Below are positions 1 to 6,777 of a stretch of DNA of 9,582 nucleotides, in pieces. Made by a program: the position numbers and the translations under genes. The DNA is from Actinomycetes bacterium (lineage in GTDB: Bacteria > Actinomycetota > Acidimicrobiia > Acidimicrobiales > Microtrichaceae): positions 1 through 9,582 of the forward strand of contig JAEZFI010000103.1 of the NCBI GenBank assembly GCA_023437745.1. The letters run 5' to 3'. How positions within the stretch are numbered: position 1 is the first letter of the stretch; each line of letters begins with the position of its first letter. A model generated the notes under the pieces. That model saw nothing but the letters and a program-made list of their open reading frames with translations. It did no database searches and had not been told where the DNA came from.

Positions 1-18
1 TCGGTGGCCGGCCACCGA
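1..18. repeat. Perfect 18-bp palindrome at the window edge
   Basis: Positions 1-9 (TCGGTGGCC) are followed directly by their exact reverse complement (GGCCACCGA), with no spacer. It lies 30 nt beyond the stop codon of the minus-strand DinB gene, so it could be part of a terminator for that gene. No T-run is visible and its left flank is outside the window. A spacerless palindrome at a sequence end can also come from a fold-back assembly or amplification artefact. The palindrome itself is certain; its role is not. Confidence 0.5.
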
Positions 19-48
19 CATCCGGCCGAGTTCGGGGGCGAGGCGGTG

Positions 49-651
49 CTACGGCGCGCCGACGGTGCCCGGTGCCGGCACGTACGGCTCGAAGAAGTCG
101 TTGGCCGCCATGCCCTCGAGGCTCAGCTGGATCGCCGCGACCGACATGCCGTCGATCTCCTCGCGGATGATGTCGGCATGGCCGGCGTGGCGGGCCATCT
201 CCTCGATCTGGTGGACCAGGTAGTAGCGGGCGTTGGCCGGTCGAGCGTCGAAGATGCCGAACCACGGCGAGGGCGGCTCGACCGTGGCGGACTCGGGGTC
301 ACGCTCCCGCACGGCGGCGAGGTAGTCGACCCTCGCGCGGTCGAACGCGTCGAGTGCGCCCTGGCCCGTCTCGTCGTCGGTCAGGGCGAAGCTCCCCATG
401 TACGCGTCGTAGGCGGCCTCGTCGATGGCGGCCGGAGCGCCGCCGCCCGGCTCCCGGAGGCGGCGGGTGGCGCCCTCCATCCCGTAGGTGGCGTGCTTGA
501 GCAGTCCGCCGATCGACAGCGCGCTGCGGCACGGCCGCAGGCGCACCTGCTCCTCGGTGAGTCCGACCGCCGACGCCCGCAGGGCCGCCAACTGCTGGTC
601 CAGGTAGCTGGCGATGCCGTCGATCTCGTCGGTGGCGGTGGGTTCGTACAT
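49..651 (-). CDS. DinB-family (DUF664-like) putative metal-dependent protein
   Basis: A 200-residue protein with the four-helix DinB-like pattern, closest by eye to the DUF664 branch common in actinobacteria. The N-terminal helix is DEIDGIASYLDQQL. A second helix carries H53 (LLKHATYGME). The late helix IEEMARHAGHADIIREEIDG (about residues 149-168) carries H155 and H158. These histidines are the likely metal-binding set of the DinB/YfiT/mycothiol-transferase superfamily. Members act as small-thiol transferases or have no known substrate, so no reaction can be assigned. It has no signal peptide or membrane segment, so it is presumably cytosolic. The start is chosen because a perfect AGGAGG lies 5 nt upstream. 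An in-frame ATG at 684 would add 11 residues but would place that site inside the coding sequence. It ends in TAG at 49-51. It lies downstream of the tRNA gene on the same strand, separated by about 210 nt with a likely terminator, so it is probably transcribed on its own. Confidence 0.85.
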   Translation of the reverse strand: MYEPTATDEIDGIASYLDQQLAALRASAVGLTEEQVRLRPCRSALSIGGLLKHATYGMEGATRRLREPGGGAPAAIDEAAYDAYMGSFALTDDETGQGALDAFDRARVDYLAAVRERDPESATVEPPSPWFGIFDARPANARYYLVHQIEEMARHAGHADIIREEIDGMSVAAIQLSLEGMAANDFFEPYVPAPGTVGAP

Positions 652-656
652 CGGGG

Positions 657-662
657 CCTCCT
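657..662 (-). promoter_or_regulatory. Strong ribosome binding site of the DinB gene
   Basis: On the minus strand this reads AGGAGG, five nucleotides before the ATG at 651. It is the strongest Shine-Dalgarno match noticed in the window and settles the choice of start for the DinB-family gene. The rest of the gene-free stretch 652-815 shows no convincing promoter or small gene. Confidence 0.75.
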
Positions 663-815
663 GTGGCGCGCTCGGTCGCCTCATGGTGCGCCCCGAAAGC
701 GGTCACGGGCTGGCCTGGATTCAGCGCTCCCGCGGACGGCCGTCGTGGCGCCTCGATCGCCCCGCCGGCTGCGAGGGGCAGGGTGCCGAGCGCTGCCCTC
801 GGACCCGGCGCGACG

Positions 816-855
816 AAACCCCGCCACACCCGGCCGTCGGCCTGGAATGGCGGGG
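816..855 (-). terminator. Likely intrinsic terminator of the tRNA-Arg gene
   Basis: Read on the minus strand, an 8-bp perfect GC-rich stem pairs CCCCGCCA (855-848) with TGGCGGGG (826-819). It encloses a smaller GGCC-GAC-GGCC hairpin (842-832) and is followed by a short TTT (818-816). It begins 8 nt after the encoded CCA of the tRNA, where a tRNA terminator is expected. The U-run is only three bases long, as is common in high-GC actinobacteria, so the functional call is an inference from structure and position. Confidence 0.55.
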
Positions 856-863
856 ATCTCCGC

Positions 864-938
864 TGGTGCCCTCGGGGCGATTCGAACGCCCGCACACGGC
901 TCCGGAGGCCGATGCTCTATCCCCTGAGCTACGAGGGC
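864..938 (-). tRNA. tRNA-Arg, anticodon CCG, CCA encoded
   Basis: On the minus strand the cloverleaf is complete. The acceptor stem GCCCTCG pairs perfectly with CGAGGGC, and the D stem is GCTC/GAGC with loop AGGGGATA. The anticodon loop is CTCCGGA, giving anticodon CCG, which reads the arginine codon CGG. The variable loop is four nt (GTGC). The T stem GGGCG/CGCCC carries loop TTCGAAT. The discriminator is A at 867, followed by an encoded CCA at 866-864. Pair 27-43 at the outer end of the anticodon stem is a U-U mismatch; the other four pairs (CGGC/GCCG) are perfect. CGG is a common arginine codon in this kind of high-GC genome. The gene is divergent from argS, the gene for its own synthetase, about 146 nt away. 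Confidence 0.95.
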
Positions 939-967
939 CCGTGCCGGAGCGAACCCCGGATCGGTCA

Positions 968-996
968 CCCCGGCGGACCGGGGCGTGGTGATGGTA
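968..996 (-). promoter_or_regulatory. Possible tRNA-Arg promoter and leader hairpin
   Basis: On the minus strand TACCAT (996-991) matches the actinobacterial TAnnnT -10 pattern, about 52 nt before the mature tRNA 5' end. No good -35 hexamer is seen upstream. Between this box and the tRNA is a 6-bp hairpin, CCCCGG with a 4-nt loop and CCGGGG (983-968). It would sit in the 5' leader removed by RNase P. This is pattern matching only. Confidence 0.25.
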
Positions 997-1024
997 GCCG
1001 CTCCGCCGCGCACCCCCGATTCGG

Positions 1025-1055
1025 TTCGGGGCCGGGCCGGGCACGCCGGTACGAT
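1025..1055 (+). promoter_or_regulatory. Possible argS promoter
   Basis: TACGAT at 1050-1055 fits the TAnnnT -10 pattern. It would start transcription near 1062, giving a leader of about 23 nt before the GTG at 1085. A weak -35 candidate, TTCGGG, lies at 1025-1030 with a 19-nt spacer. The same TTCGGG, 19 nt, TAnnnT layout occurs before hom. No T-box or attenuator-like structure fits into the short leader. Confidence 0.35.
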
Positions 1056-1084
1056 GCGGTCTCCCGCCGCCCCTTGGACTCCAC

Positions 1085-2686
1085 GTGATCACCGACCTGC
1101 TCGACAGCGCCCTCCGCTCCTCGTTGACCCGCCTCGGGATCGAACCGCCCGCCACCATCAGCCTCGAGCGCCCGGCGCGCCCCGAGCACGGCGACTGGTC
1201 GACCAACGTCGCGATGGCCACGGCGAAGGGCGCCGGACGGAACCCTCGAGAGCTGGCCCAGGCCCTCGTGGACGATCTGAACGCGGCGCCGCCGGACCAC
1301 GTCGACGCCGTCGAGCTCGCCGGCCCGGGCTTCGTGAACTTCCGGCTGCGGCCCACCTGGCTCCACGAGGTCCTGCGGGACGCGGTGGCGGCGGGGGACG
1401 ACCTCGGTCGGACCTCGGACCTCGACGACCGGGCCGTCCTCGTGGAGTTCGTCTCGGCCAACCCCACCGGCCCGCTCCACGCCGGGCACGCACGCGGTGC
1501 CGTGTACGGCGACGCGGTCGCCCGCCTGCTCGAGTGGTCCGGCCACCGCGTGAGTCGCGAGTTCTACATCAACGACCGCGGCTCGCAGATGGAGAAGATG
1601 GGCGACTCGATCGCCGCCCGGGCGAAAGGCGAGACGCCCCCCGAGGGCGGGTACCACGGCGAGTACATCACCGAGTGGGCGAAGGGGTACCCCGAGGGTG
1701 CCGACCCGCTGGAGTACGGCTACGCCACCGCGCTCGCCGACCAGCGCGAGGTGCTCGGGAAGCTCGGCGTCGCCTTCGACCGCTGGTTCTCCGAGCGTGA
1801 GATGGTCGGTGCCGGCGCCATCGACGTGACCCTCGCCGACCTCGCCGAGCGCGGCGTCACCTACACGGAGGACGGAGCGCTCTGGCTGCGCTCCACCGAC
1901 TACGGCGACGACAAGGACCGGGTGCTCGTCAAGAGCGACGGGAGCTTCACCTACCTGCTCCCCGACATCGCCTACCACCGGGACAAGTTCGCCCGGGGCT
2001 ACGACCTGCTCCTCAACGTGTGGGGCGCCGACCACCACGGCTACATCGCCCGGATGCGCGCCGCCATCGAGGCGCTCGGGCACGGACCCGACCAGCTCGA
2101 GGTGGTCATCACGCAGATGGTGCGCCTGATGCGTGACGGCGAGGAGGTGAAGATCTCCAAGCGGACGGGTGACCTCATCGAGCTGAGGGACATCCTCGAC
2201 GAGGTCGGCGCCGACGCCACTCGCTTCACCTACCTGCTGCAGTCCGTCGACTCGCCGCAGTCGGTGGACCTCGACCTCATCGTCTCGAAGTCGATGGACA
2301 ACCCGGTCTTCTACGTCCAGATGGCGCACGCCCGGCTCTGCTCCGTGGCCCGGATGGCGGGGGAGCGCGGCATCACCGTGCCGGCCCTCGAGGACACCGA
2401 CCTCTCGTCCCTCACCCACGAGCGCGAGCTGGAGGTCCTTCGGATCCTCTCGGACCTGGACCACGTGATGACCGTGGCCGTCCGCGAGCGCGCCCCCCAC
2501 CGGATCACGACCTGGGTGCGCGAGCTGGCCGCCGCAGTCCACGGCTTCTACCACGACTGCCCGATCCTCAAGGAAGGCGTCGAGCCCGCCGTCCGCGACG
2601 CCCGGTGGTGGCTGGCCGAGGCCGCCGCCGTGGGGCTCCGTGCCGGGCTCGGCATCGTCGGCGTCACCGCTCCCCGGGAGATGTGA
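1085..2686 (+). CDS. argS: Arginyl-tRNA synthetase
   Basis: A 533-residue cytosolic class I aminoacyl-tRNA synthetase that charges tRNA-Arg with arginine using ATP. The N-terminal Add-1 region includes RPEHGDWSTNVAM (32-44). The HIGH signature appears as HAGH (132-135) within SANPTGPLHAGHARG. The conserved WGADHHGYIARMRAA follows (313-327). The KMSKS position is the degenerate ISKRTG (357-362), usual for ArgRS. A C-terminal DALR anticodon-binding domain (about 412-533) ends in GVTAPREM. Length is close to actinobacterial ArgRS (about 550). The start is GTG at 1085; no strong Shine-Dalgarno site is seen, but the N-terminus aligns with the family. The stop at 2684-2686 is 2 nt before the lysA start, so the two are surely cotranscribed, as in known actinobacterial argS-lysA operons. 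The cognate tRNA-Arg(CCG) gene lies just upstream on the other strand. Confidence 0.97.
   Translation: MITDLLDSALRSSLTRLGIEPPATISLERPARPEHGDWSTNVAMATAKGAGRNPRELAQALVDDLNAAPPDHVDAVELAGPGFVNFRLRPTWLHEVLRDAVAAGDDLGRTSDLDDRAVLVEFVSANPTGPLHAGHARGAVYGDAVARLLEWSGHRVSREFYINDRGSQMEKMGDSIAARAKGETPPEGGYHGEYITEWAKGYPEGADPLEYGYATALADQREVLGKLGVAFDRWFSEREMVGAGAIDVTLADLAERGVTYTEDGALWLRSTDYGDDKDRVLVKSDGSFTYLLPDIAYHRDKFARGYDLLLNVWGADHHGYIARMRAAIEALGHGPDQLEVVITQMVRLMRDGEEVKISKRTGDLIELRDILDEVGADATRFTYLLQSVDSPQSVDLDLIVSKSMDNPVFYVQMAHARLCSVARMAGERGITVPALEDTDLSSLTHERELEVLRILSDLDHVMTVAVRERAPHRITTWVRELAAAVHGFYHDCPILKEGVEPAVRDARWWLAEAAAVGLRAGLGIVGVTAPREM
2676..2680 (+). promoter_or_regulatory. Ribosome binding site deciding the lysA start
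   Basis: GGGAG inside the last codons of argS lies 8 nt before the GTG at 2689. It is only 2 nt before the other in-frame GTG at 2683, which overlaps the argS stop. Spacing therefore favours 2689 as the lysA start. Confidence 0.5.
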
Positions 2687-2688
2687 CC

Positions 2689-3960
2689 GTGGCGGGACCC
2701 CTGCCCCAGGGCCTACTGCCCGACGGGGCCGACCTCGGGGACGACGGACGGCTGACGCTCCACGGCCACGACGTCGTCGGGCTCGCCGAGCAGCACGGCA
2801 CGCCGCTGTTCGTCTACGACGAGGACCACCTGCGCACCCGTTGCCGCGAGGCCCGAGCGGCCTTCGGCGACGGCGTCGCCTACGCCTCCAAGGCGTTCCT
2901 CTGCCAGGCCATGGCGCGCCTCGCCCACGAGGAAGGGATGATGATCGACGTCGCCTCGGGCGGCGAACTGCACGTCGCGCTCACCGCCGGCGTCCCCGCC
3001 GACCGGTGCGTCCTCCACGGCAACAACAAGTCGACCGACGAGCTGGCGATGGCGATGCGGGCGGGTGTCGGTCGCATCGTGGTCGACAGCTTCGACGAGA
3101 TGGACCGGATCGACGCCCTGGTCGCCGACGGTCTGCCGGTGCCGTCGGTGCTGCTCCGCATCACGCCCGGCGTCGAGGCCCACACCCACGAGTTCGTCAT
3201 GACCGGGCAGGACGACTCCAAGTTCGGCTTCGGCCTGGCGTCGGGCGCCGCCAGCGCCGCCCTCGCCCGGGCGAGGGAGCGCTCGTCGATGTGCCTCGCG
3301 GGGCTCCACGTCCACATCGGGTCGCAGGTGTTCTCCGTCGACAACTTCGCGAAGGCCGTCGAGGTCGTTGCGCCGCTGGCCAGGGCCGCCGACCTCGAGG
3401 AGCTGTGCGTCGGCGGTGGCCTCGGCGTGGCGTACGTGGAGGGCGAGGAGTCCCCGTCGATCGCGGACTGGGCGTCGTCGGTGATCGACGTGTGCCGCAG
3501 CGCCGGGGTCGAGGGGCGGATCACCGCCGAGCCCGGCCGGGCGATCGTCGCCCAGGCGGCGATGACGCTCTACACGGTCGGCACCATCAAGGACCTCCCG
3601 GGCATCCGCACCTACGTGTCGGTGGACGGGGGCATGAGCGACAACCCGCGGCCGGTCCTCTACGGGTCCGGCTACGAGACCTTCGTGCCCGCTCGGGCCG
3701 GGGCCCGGCGCGACATGCCCGTCCGCCTGGTGGGCAAGCACTGCGAGTCGGGGGACCTCCTCGTGCGCGATGGCTGGGTGCCGTCCGACCTCGCGGTGGG
3801 CGACATCGTGGCCACCCCCGTGACCGGCGCGTACGGCTACTCGATGGCCTCGAACTACAACCGGCTGACGCGGCCGGCCGTGGTGTTCGTCGGCAGCGGC
3901 GGGGTGCGCGAGGTGATCCGTCGCGAGACCTTCGACGACCTCGTCCGCCTCGACGTCTGA
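2689..3960 (+). CDS. lysA: Diaminopimelate decarboxylase
   Basis: A 423-residue fold-type III PLP enzyme that decarboxylates meso-2,6-diaminopimelate to L-lysine, the last step of lysine synthesis. The PLP lysine is K68 in YASKAFLC. HVHIGSQ (207-213) and the glycine-rich phosphate-binding loop GGGLG (242-246) follow. EPGR is at 281-284. The dimer-interface active-site cysteine is C352 in HCESGD, and the late tyrosine motif is GAYGYSMASNYNR (380-392). The N-terminal TIM barrel and C-terminal beta domain are both complete and the length is normal. CESGD with the GAYGYSMAS motif marks DAP decarboxylase rather than an ornithine or arginine decarboxylase. The start is GTG 2689, 2 nt after the argS stop, with GGGAG at 8 nt; GTG 2683 is less well spaced. 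It is the second gene of the argS-lysA unit, which probably ends at or near the large hairpin at 3974. Confidence 0.97.
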   Translation: MAGPLPQGLLPDGADLGDDGRLTLHGHDVVGLAEQHGTPLFVYDEDHLRTRCREARAAFGDGVAYASKAFLCQAMARLAHEEGMMIDVASGGELHVALTAGVPADRCVLHGNNKSTDELAMAMRAGVGRIVVDSFDEMDRIDALVADGLPVPSVLLRITPGVEAHTHEFVMTGQDDSKFGFGLASGAASAALARARERSSMCLAGLHVHIGSQVFSVDNFAKAVEVVAPLARAADLEELCVGGGLGVAYVEGEESPSIADWASSVIDVCRSAGVEGRITAEPGRAIVAQAAMTLYTVGTIKDLPGIRTYVSVDGGMSDNPRPVLYGSGYETFVPARAGARRDMPVRLVGKHCESGDLLVRDGWVPSDLAVGDIVATPVTGAYGYSMASNYNRLTRPAVVFVGSGGVREVIRRETFDDLVRLDV

Positions 3961-3973
3961 CGGCCGCCCCCCT

Positions 3974-4025
3974 CGTTCTGTGTCGTGGAACGCGCCAGGA
4001 TCGGCGCGTCTCACGACACAGAACG
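3974..4025. repeat. 52-nt inverted repeat between lysA and hom; likely dispersed palindrome or terminator
   Basis: The arm CGTTCTGTGTCGTG (3974-3987) is perfectly complementary to CACGACACAGAACG (4012-4025). Inside, ACGCGCC (3990-3996) pairs with GGCGCGT (4003-4009) around the loop AGGATC (3997-4002). The two stems are joined by one G-U pair and one A-C mismatch, so 22 of 23 positions can pair. It starts 14 nt after the lysA stop. No T-run follows on either strand, so any termination would be of the U-less kind. The first nine bases recur at 9527-9535, 17 nt after another stop codon, which points to a dispersed intergenic element. Function (terminator, mRNA 3'-end stabiliser, protein-binding palindrome or REP-like element) is not determined. 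Confidence 0.85.
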
Positions 4026-4031
4026 GAACCC

Positions 4032-4062
4032 TTCGGGGCGCCTCCGGGACAGTGGGTAGCGT
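4032..4062 (+). promoter_or_regulatory. Possible hom-thrC promoter, leaderless start
   Basis: TAGCGT at 4057-4062 fits the TAnnnT -10 pattern and ends 7 nt before the in-frame GTG at 4070. Transcription would begin at or next to that codon, giving a leaderless mRNA, which is common in actinobacteria. A weak -35, TTCGGG (4032-4037), has the same 19-nt spacer as before argS. This is consistent with hom-thrC being a separate unit after the hairpin. Confidence 0.35.
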
Positions 4063-4069
4063 GGTCCCG

Positions 4070-5371
4070 GTGGAGACACCATTGATCGATGAGCAGACGG
4101 TCACGCTGGGCATCCTCGGGTGCGGCAACGTGGGCGCCGCCCTGTGCGAGCTGGTGCTCCGGGACGGCGACGAGATCGCCGCTCGCACCGGCATCCGGCT
4201 GGCCATCGGCCGGGTCGCCGTCCGCAGCCTCAGCAAGGACCGCGGGATCGAGCTGCCGGCCGAGGTGTGGACCACGGACGGCGCTGCGGTCGTGGCCGAT
4301 CCCTCCATCGACCTCGTGGTCGAGGTCCTCGGCGGCATCGAGCCGGCCCGTGAGTACATCACCGAGGCGCTGAAGGCCCACAAGCCCGTCGTCACGGCGA
4401 ATAAGGAGCTGCTGGCGAACGTGGGCGCCGAGCTGTGGGGCGTCGCCGAGAGCGCCGGGGTCGACCTCCTGTTCGAGGCGGCCGTCGCCGGCGGGATCCC
4501 TCTGATCCGACCGCTCCGCGAGTCGCTGGTCGGTGAGCGGGTGACCCGGGTGATGGGCATCGTCAACGGCACGACCAACTACATCCTCAGCCAGATGTCG
4601 GCGCACGGGACCAGCTACGCCGACGCCCTCGCCGAGGCGCAGAGCCTGGGCTACGCCGAGCGGGACCCCACGGCCGACGTCGAGGGCTACGACGCGGGCG
4701 CCAAGGCGGCGATCATCGCGTCCATCGCGTTCGGCTGCCGGGTCGTGGCCGGCGACGTGTACCACGAGGGCATCTCCGAGGTGGACACCGCCGACATCGA
4801 GTTCGCCGCCCAGCTCGGCTACACGATCAAGCTGCTGGCCATCTGCGAGCGGTTCGACGACGGCGACGTGGCCGTGCGGGTGCATCCGGCGATGGTGCGG
4901 AACGAGCACCCGCTCGCCTCCGTGCGCGACAGCTTCAACGCAGTGTTCGTGCAGGGCGACGCCGTCGGCGACCTCATGTTCTACGGGCGCGGCGCCGGCG
5001 GGTTCCCCACGGCGTCCGCCGTCCTCGGCGACGTGATCGATGCGGCGTCCAACCTGCGGCGGGGCGGCGCCGGCAGCGTCGGGCAGCTCCAGCGCTGCCA
5101 CATCCGCCCGATCGACGAGCTGTCGTCGCCCTTCTACCTGAACCTCCGCGTGGCCGACAGCCCCGGCGTGCTCGCTGCCGTCGCCGGCGTGTTCGGGGCG
5201 CACAGCGTGTCGATCCAGTCGATGGAGCAGGAAGGACTGGGTGGCGACGCCCGCCTCGTGTTCATCACGCACTCCGCCCGGGAGGCCGACGTGCGCTCGA
5301 CGCTGCGCGACCTCACCGCGCTGGACGTCGTGAAGAGCGTCGGGTCCGTCCTGCGGGTCATCGAGTCGTGA
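4070..5371 (+). CDS. hom: Homoserine dehydrogenase with C-terminal ACT domain
   Basis: A 433-residue monofunctional homoserine dehydrogenase. It reduces aspartate-4-semialdehyde to homoserine with NAD(P)H, the branch point to threonine and methionine. The Rossmann motif GCGNVG lies at 17-22 and TANKELLA at 109-116. GIVNGTTNYIL is at 163-173. The catalytic segment AERDPTADVEGYDAGAK (196-212) contains D208 and K212, and FYGRGAGGFPTASAVLGD is at 304-321. A C-terminal ACT domain (about 355-433) starts FYLNLRVADSPGVLAAVAG and is the usual site of threonine feedback inhibition. Length is near the Mycobacterium enzyme (about 441). The start is uncertain: GTG 4070 fits a leaderless promoter, while TTG 4082, preceded by GGTGGAG at 6 nt, would shorten the protein by four residues. 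The frame is also open upstream, but a GTG at 3980 would lie inside the hairpin. It overlaps thrC by 4 nt. Confidence 0.95.
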   Translation: METPLIDEQTVTLGILGCGNVGAALCELVLRDGDEIAARTGIRLAIGRVAVRSLSKDRGIELPAEVWTTDGAAVVADPSIDLVVEVLGGIEPAREYITEALKAHKPVVTANKELLANVGAELWGVAESAGVDLLFEAAVAGGIPLIRPLRESLVGERVTRVMGIVNGTTNYILSQMSAHGTSYADALAEAQSLGYAERDPTADVEGYDAGAKAAIIASIAFGCRVVAGDVYHEGISEVDTADIEFAAQLGYTIKLLAICERFDDGDVAVRVHPAMVRNEHPLASVRDSFNAVFVQGDAVGDLMFYGRGAGGFPTASAVLGDVIDAASNLRRGGAGSVGQLQRCHIRPIDELSSPFYLNLRVADSPGVLAAVAGVFGAHSVSIQSMEQEGLGGDARLVFITHSAREADVRSTLRDLTALDVVKSVGSVLRVIES

Positions 5372-6777
5372 AGTACGTCAGCACCCGCGGTGCCGCCGCG
5401 CAGCTCGACTTCTCCGACGTGCTGCTCGAGGGCCTCGCCACCGACGGCGGTCTCTACGTGCCCGAGGCGTGGCCGTCGCTCCCCGAGATCGACCTGTCCC
5501 GCGGCTACGCGGCGGTGGCGACCGACGTCATGTGGCCGTTCGTCGAGGGCTCGATCGACCGCGCCGACTTCGAGGCCATGTGCGCCGAGGCCTACGGCAC
5601 GTTCCACCCGCCGGAGGGTTCGTCGCCCGACGTCGTCCCGGTCGTGGAGCTCGGCGACAACCGGTGGCTGGCCGAGCTGTCGTGGGGGCCGACGCTCGCC
5701 TTCAAGGACGTGGCGCTGCAGCTCGTGGGTCGCCTGTTCGAGCACGAGCTCGCGCGTCGCGACGAGCGCGTGATGATCGTCGGGGCCACCTCGGGGGACA
5801 CCGGCTCTGCGGCGATCGAGGCGGTCCGGGGACGTCACGGCATCGACATCGTGATCCTCCACCCCGCCGGGCGCACCAGTGAGGTGCAGCGCCGCCAGAT
5901 GACGACGGTGATGGACGACAACGTCACCAACATCGCCGTCGAGGGGACCTTCGACGACTGCCAGGACCTCGTGAAGGCGATGTTCGCCGACGAGCCGTTC
6001 CGTCGCGAGGTCGCGCTCAGCGCCGTGAACTCGATCAACTGGGCCCGGGTCATGGCGCAGATCGTCTACTACGTGACCTCCGCGACGGCCGTGCGCGAGC
6101 GCGTCGGTGAGCCCGGGCCGGTCAGCTTCTGCGTGCCCACCGGCAACTTCGGCAACATCTTCGCCGGGTACGGGGCCATGCGGATGGGGCTGCCGGTCGA
6201 CCAGCTCGTCGTGGCGTCGAACCACAACGACATCCTCACCCGGCTGTTCACCACGGGTGACATGGAGATCCACGAGGTCGTCCCCTCGCTCAGCCCGTCG
6301 ATGGACATCCAGGTCTCGTCCAACCTCGAGCGGCTGCTGTTCGAGATGCTGGGTCGCAACGGTGTCGCCGTCGCCGACCTCATGCTCGAGTTCCGGGCCG
6401 AAGGCCGGGTGTCGATCGACCTGGAGCGCCTGGGCTGGCTGCGCGAGCACTACGCCGCCGGTCGGTACGACGACGACGCGTGCCTCTCGCTGATGTCACG
6501 GCTGTGGTCGGAGCAGGGCCTGCTCGTCGATCCGCACACCGCGGTGGGGATCGGCGTCGCCGAGCAGCTCGGGCTCGGAGGCGGCACCCCGGCCATCTGC
6601 CTCTCGACGGCGCATCCGGCGAAGTTCCCCGACGCCGTGGAGCAGGCCACCGGTCAGCGGCCGCCGCTCCCCGAGCACCTCGCCGATCTGTACGACCGGC
6701 CCGAGCGCTACGAGGTGCTCCCTGCGGACCTCCCGACCCTCCAGGCCCGGGTCCGCGCTGCGATCACGCGCGGCTGA
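5368..6777 (+). CDS. thrC: Threonine synthase (long type)
   Basis: A 469-residue PLP enzyme that converts O-phosphohomoserine to L-threonine and phosphate. The N-terminal threonine-synthase domain is evident in KYVSTRG, followed by VLLEGLATDGGLYVP (18-32). The PLP lysine is K113 in LAFKDVALQ. SGDTG (142-146) and VPTGNFGNIFAGY (256-268) are conserved cofactor and substrate segments. Length and N-terminal domain match the long form seen in E. coli and Corynebacterium, not the shorter (about 360 aa) mycobacterial type. The GTG start overlaps the hom stop in GTGA, and no strong Shine-Dalgarno site precedes it, so translational coupling to hom is likely. Its substrate needs a homoserine kinase; no classical thrB lies next to it. 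The last 14 nt overlap the 3' end of the minus-strand monooxygenase, leaving no room for a terminator between them. Confidence 0.97.
   Translation: MKYVSTRGAAAQLDFSDVLLEGLATDGGLYVPEAWPSLPEIDLSRGYAAVATDVMWPFVEGSIDRADFEAMCAEAYGTFHPPEGSSPDVVPVVELGDNRWLAELSWGPTLAFKDVALQLVGRLFEHELARRDERVMIVGATSGDTGSAAIEAVRGRHGIDIVILHPAGRTSEVQRRQMTTVMDDNVTNIAVEGTFDDCQDLVKAMFADEPFRREVALSAVNSINWARVMAQIVYYVTSATAVRERVGEPGPVSFCVPTGNFGNIFAGYGAMRMGLPVDQLVVASNHNDILTRLFTTGDMEIHEVVPSLSPSMDIQVSSNLERLLFEMLGRNGVAVADLMLEFRAEGRVSIDLERLGWLREHYAAGRYDDDACLSLMSRLWSEQGLLVDPHTAVGIGVAEQLGLGGGTPAICLSTAHPAKFPDAVEQATGQRPPLPEHLADLYDRPERYEVLPADLPTLQARVRAAITRG

Noticed and set aside
1056..1084. T-box or other riboswitch in the argS leader
   Set aside because: The predicted leader is only about 23 nt and shows no T-box sequence or stable stem.
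965..2554. Long open frame (529 codons) antisense to argS
   Set aside because: High-GC third-position bias opens the complementary frame. The translation is rich in V, H, D, R and G and matches no family I recognise, while the sense strand is a clear ArgRS.
3980..4069. Longer hom starting at an in-frame GTG at 3980
   Set aside because: It would start inside the palindrome, and the added residues resemble nothing in homoserine dehydrogenases. GTG 4070 fits family length.
2713..4578. 621-codon open frame on the minus strand across lysA, the hairpin and hom
   Set aside because: It is antisense to two well-identified genes and runs through the 52-nt palindrome. Composition is that of a shadow frame.
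3587..5272. 561-codon minus-strand frame across the end of lysA and hom
   Set aside because: Shadow of hom; low-complexity Arg/Pro-rich N-terminal region and no recognisable motifs.
5134..6450. 438-codon minus-strand frame opposite hom and thrC
   Set aside because: Shadow of thrC, which has all threonine synthase motifs in the sense frame.
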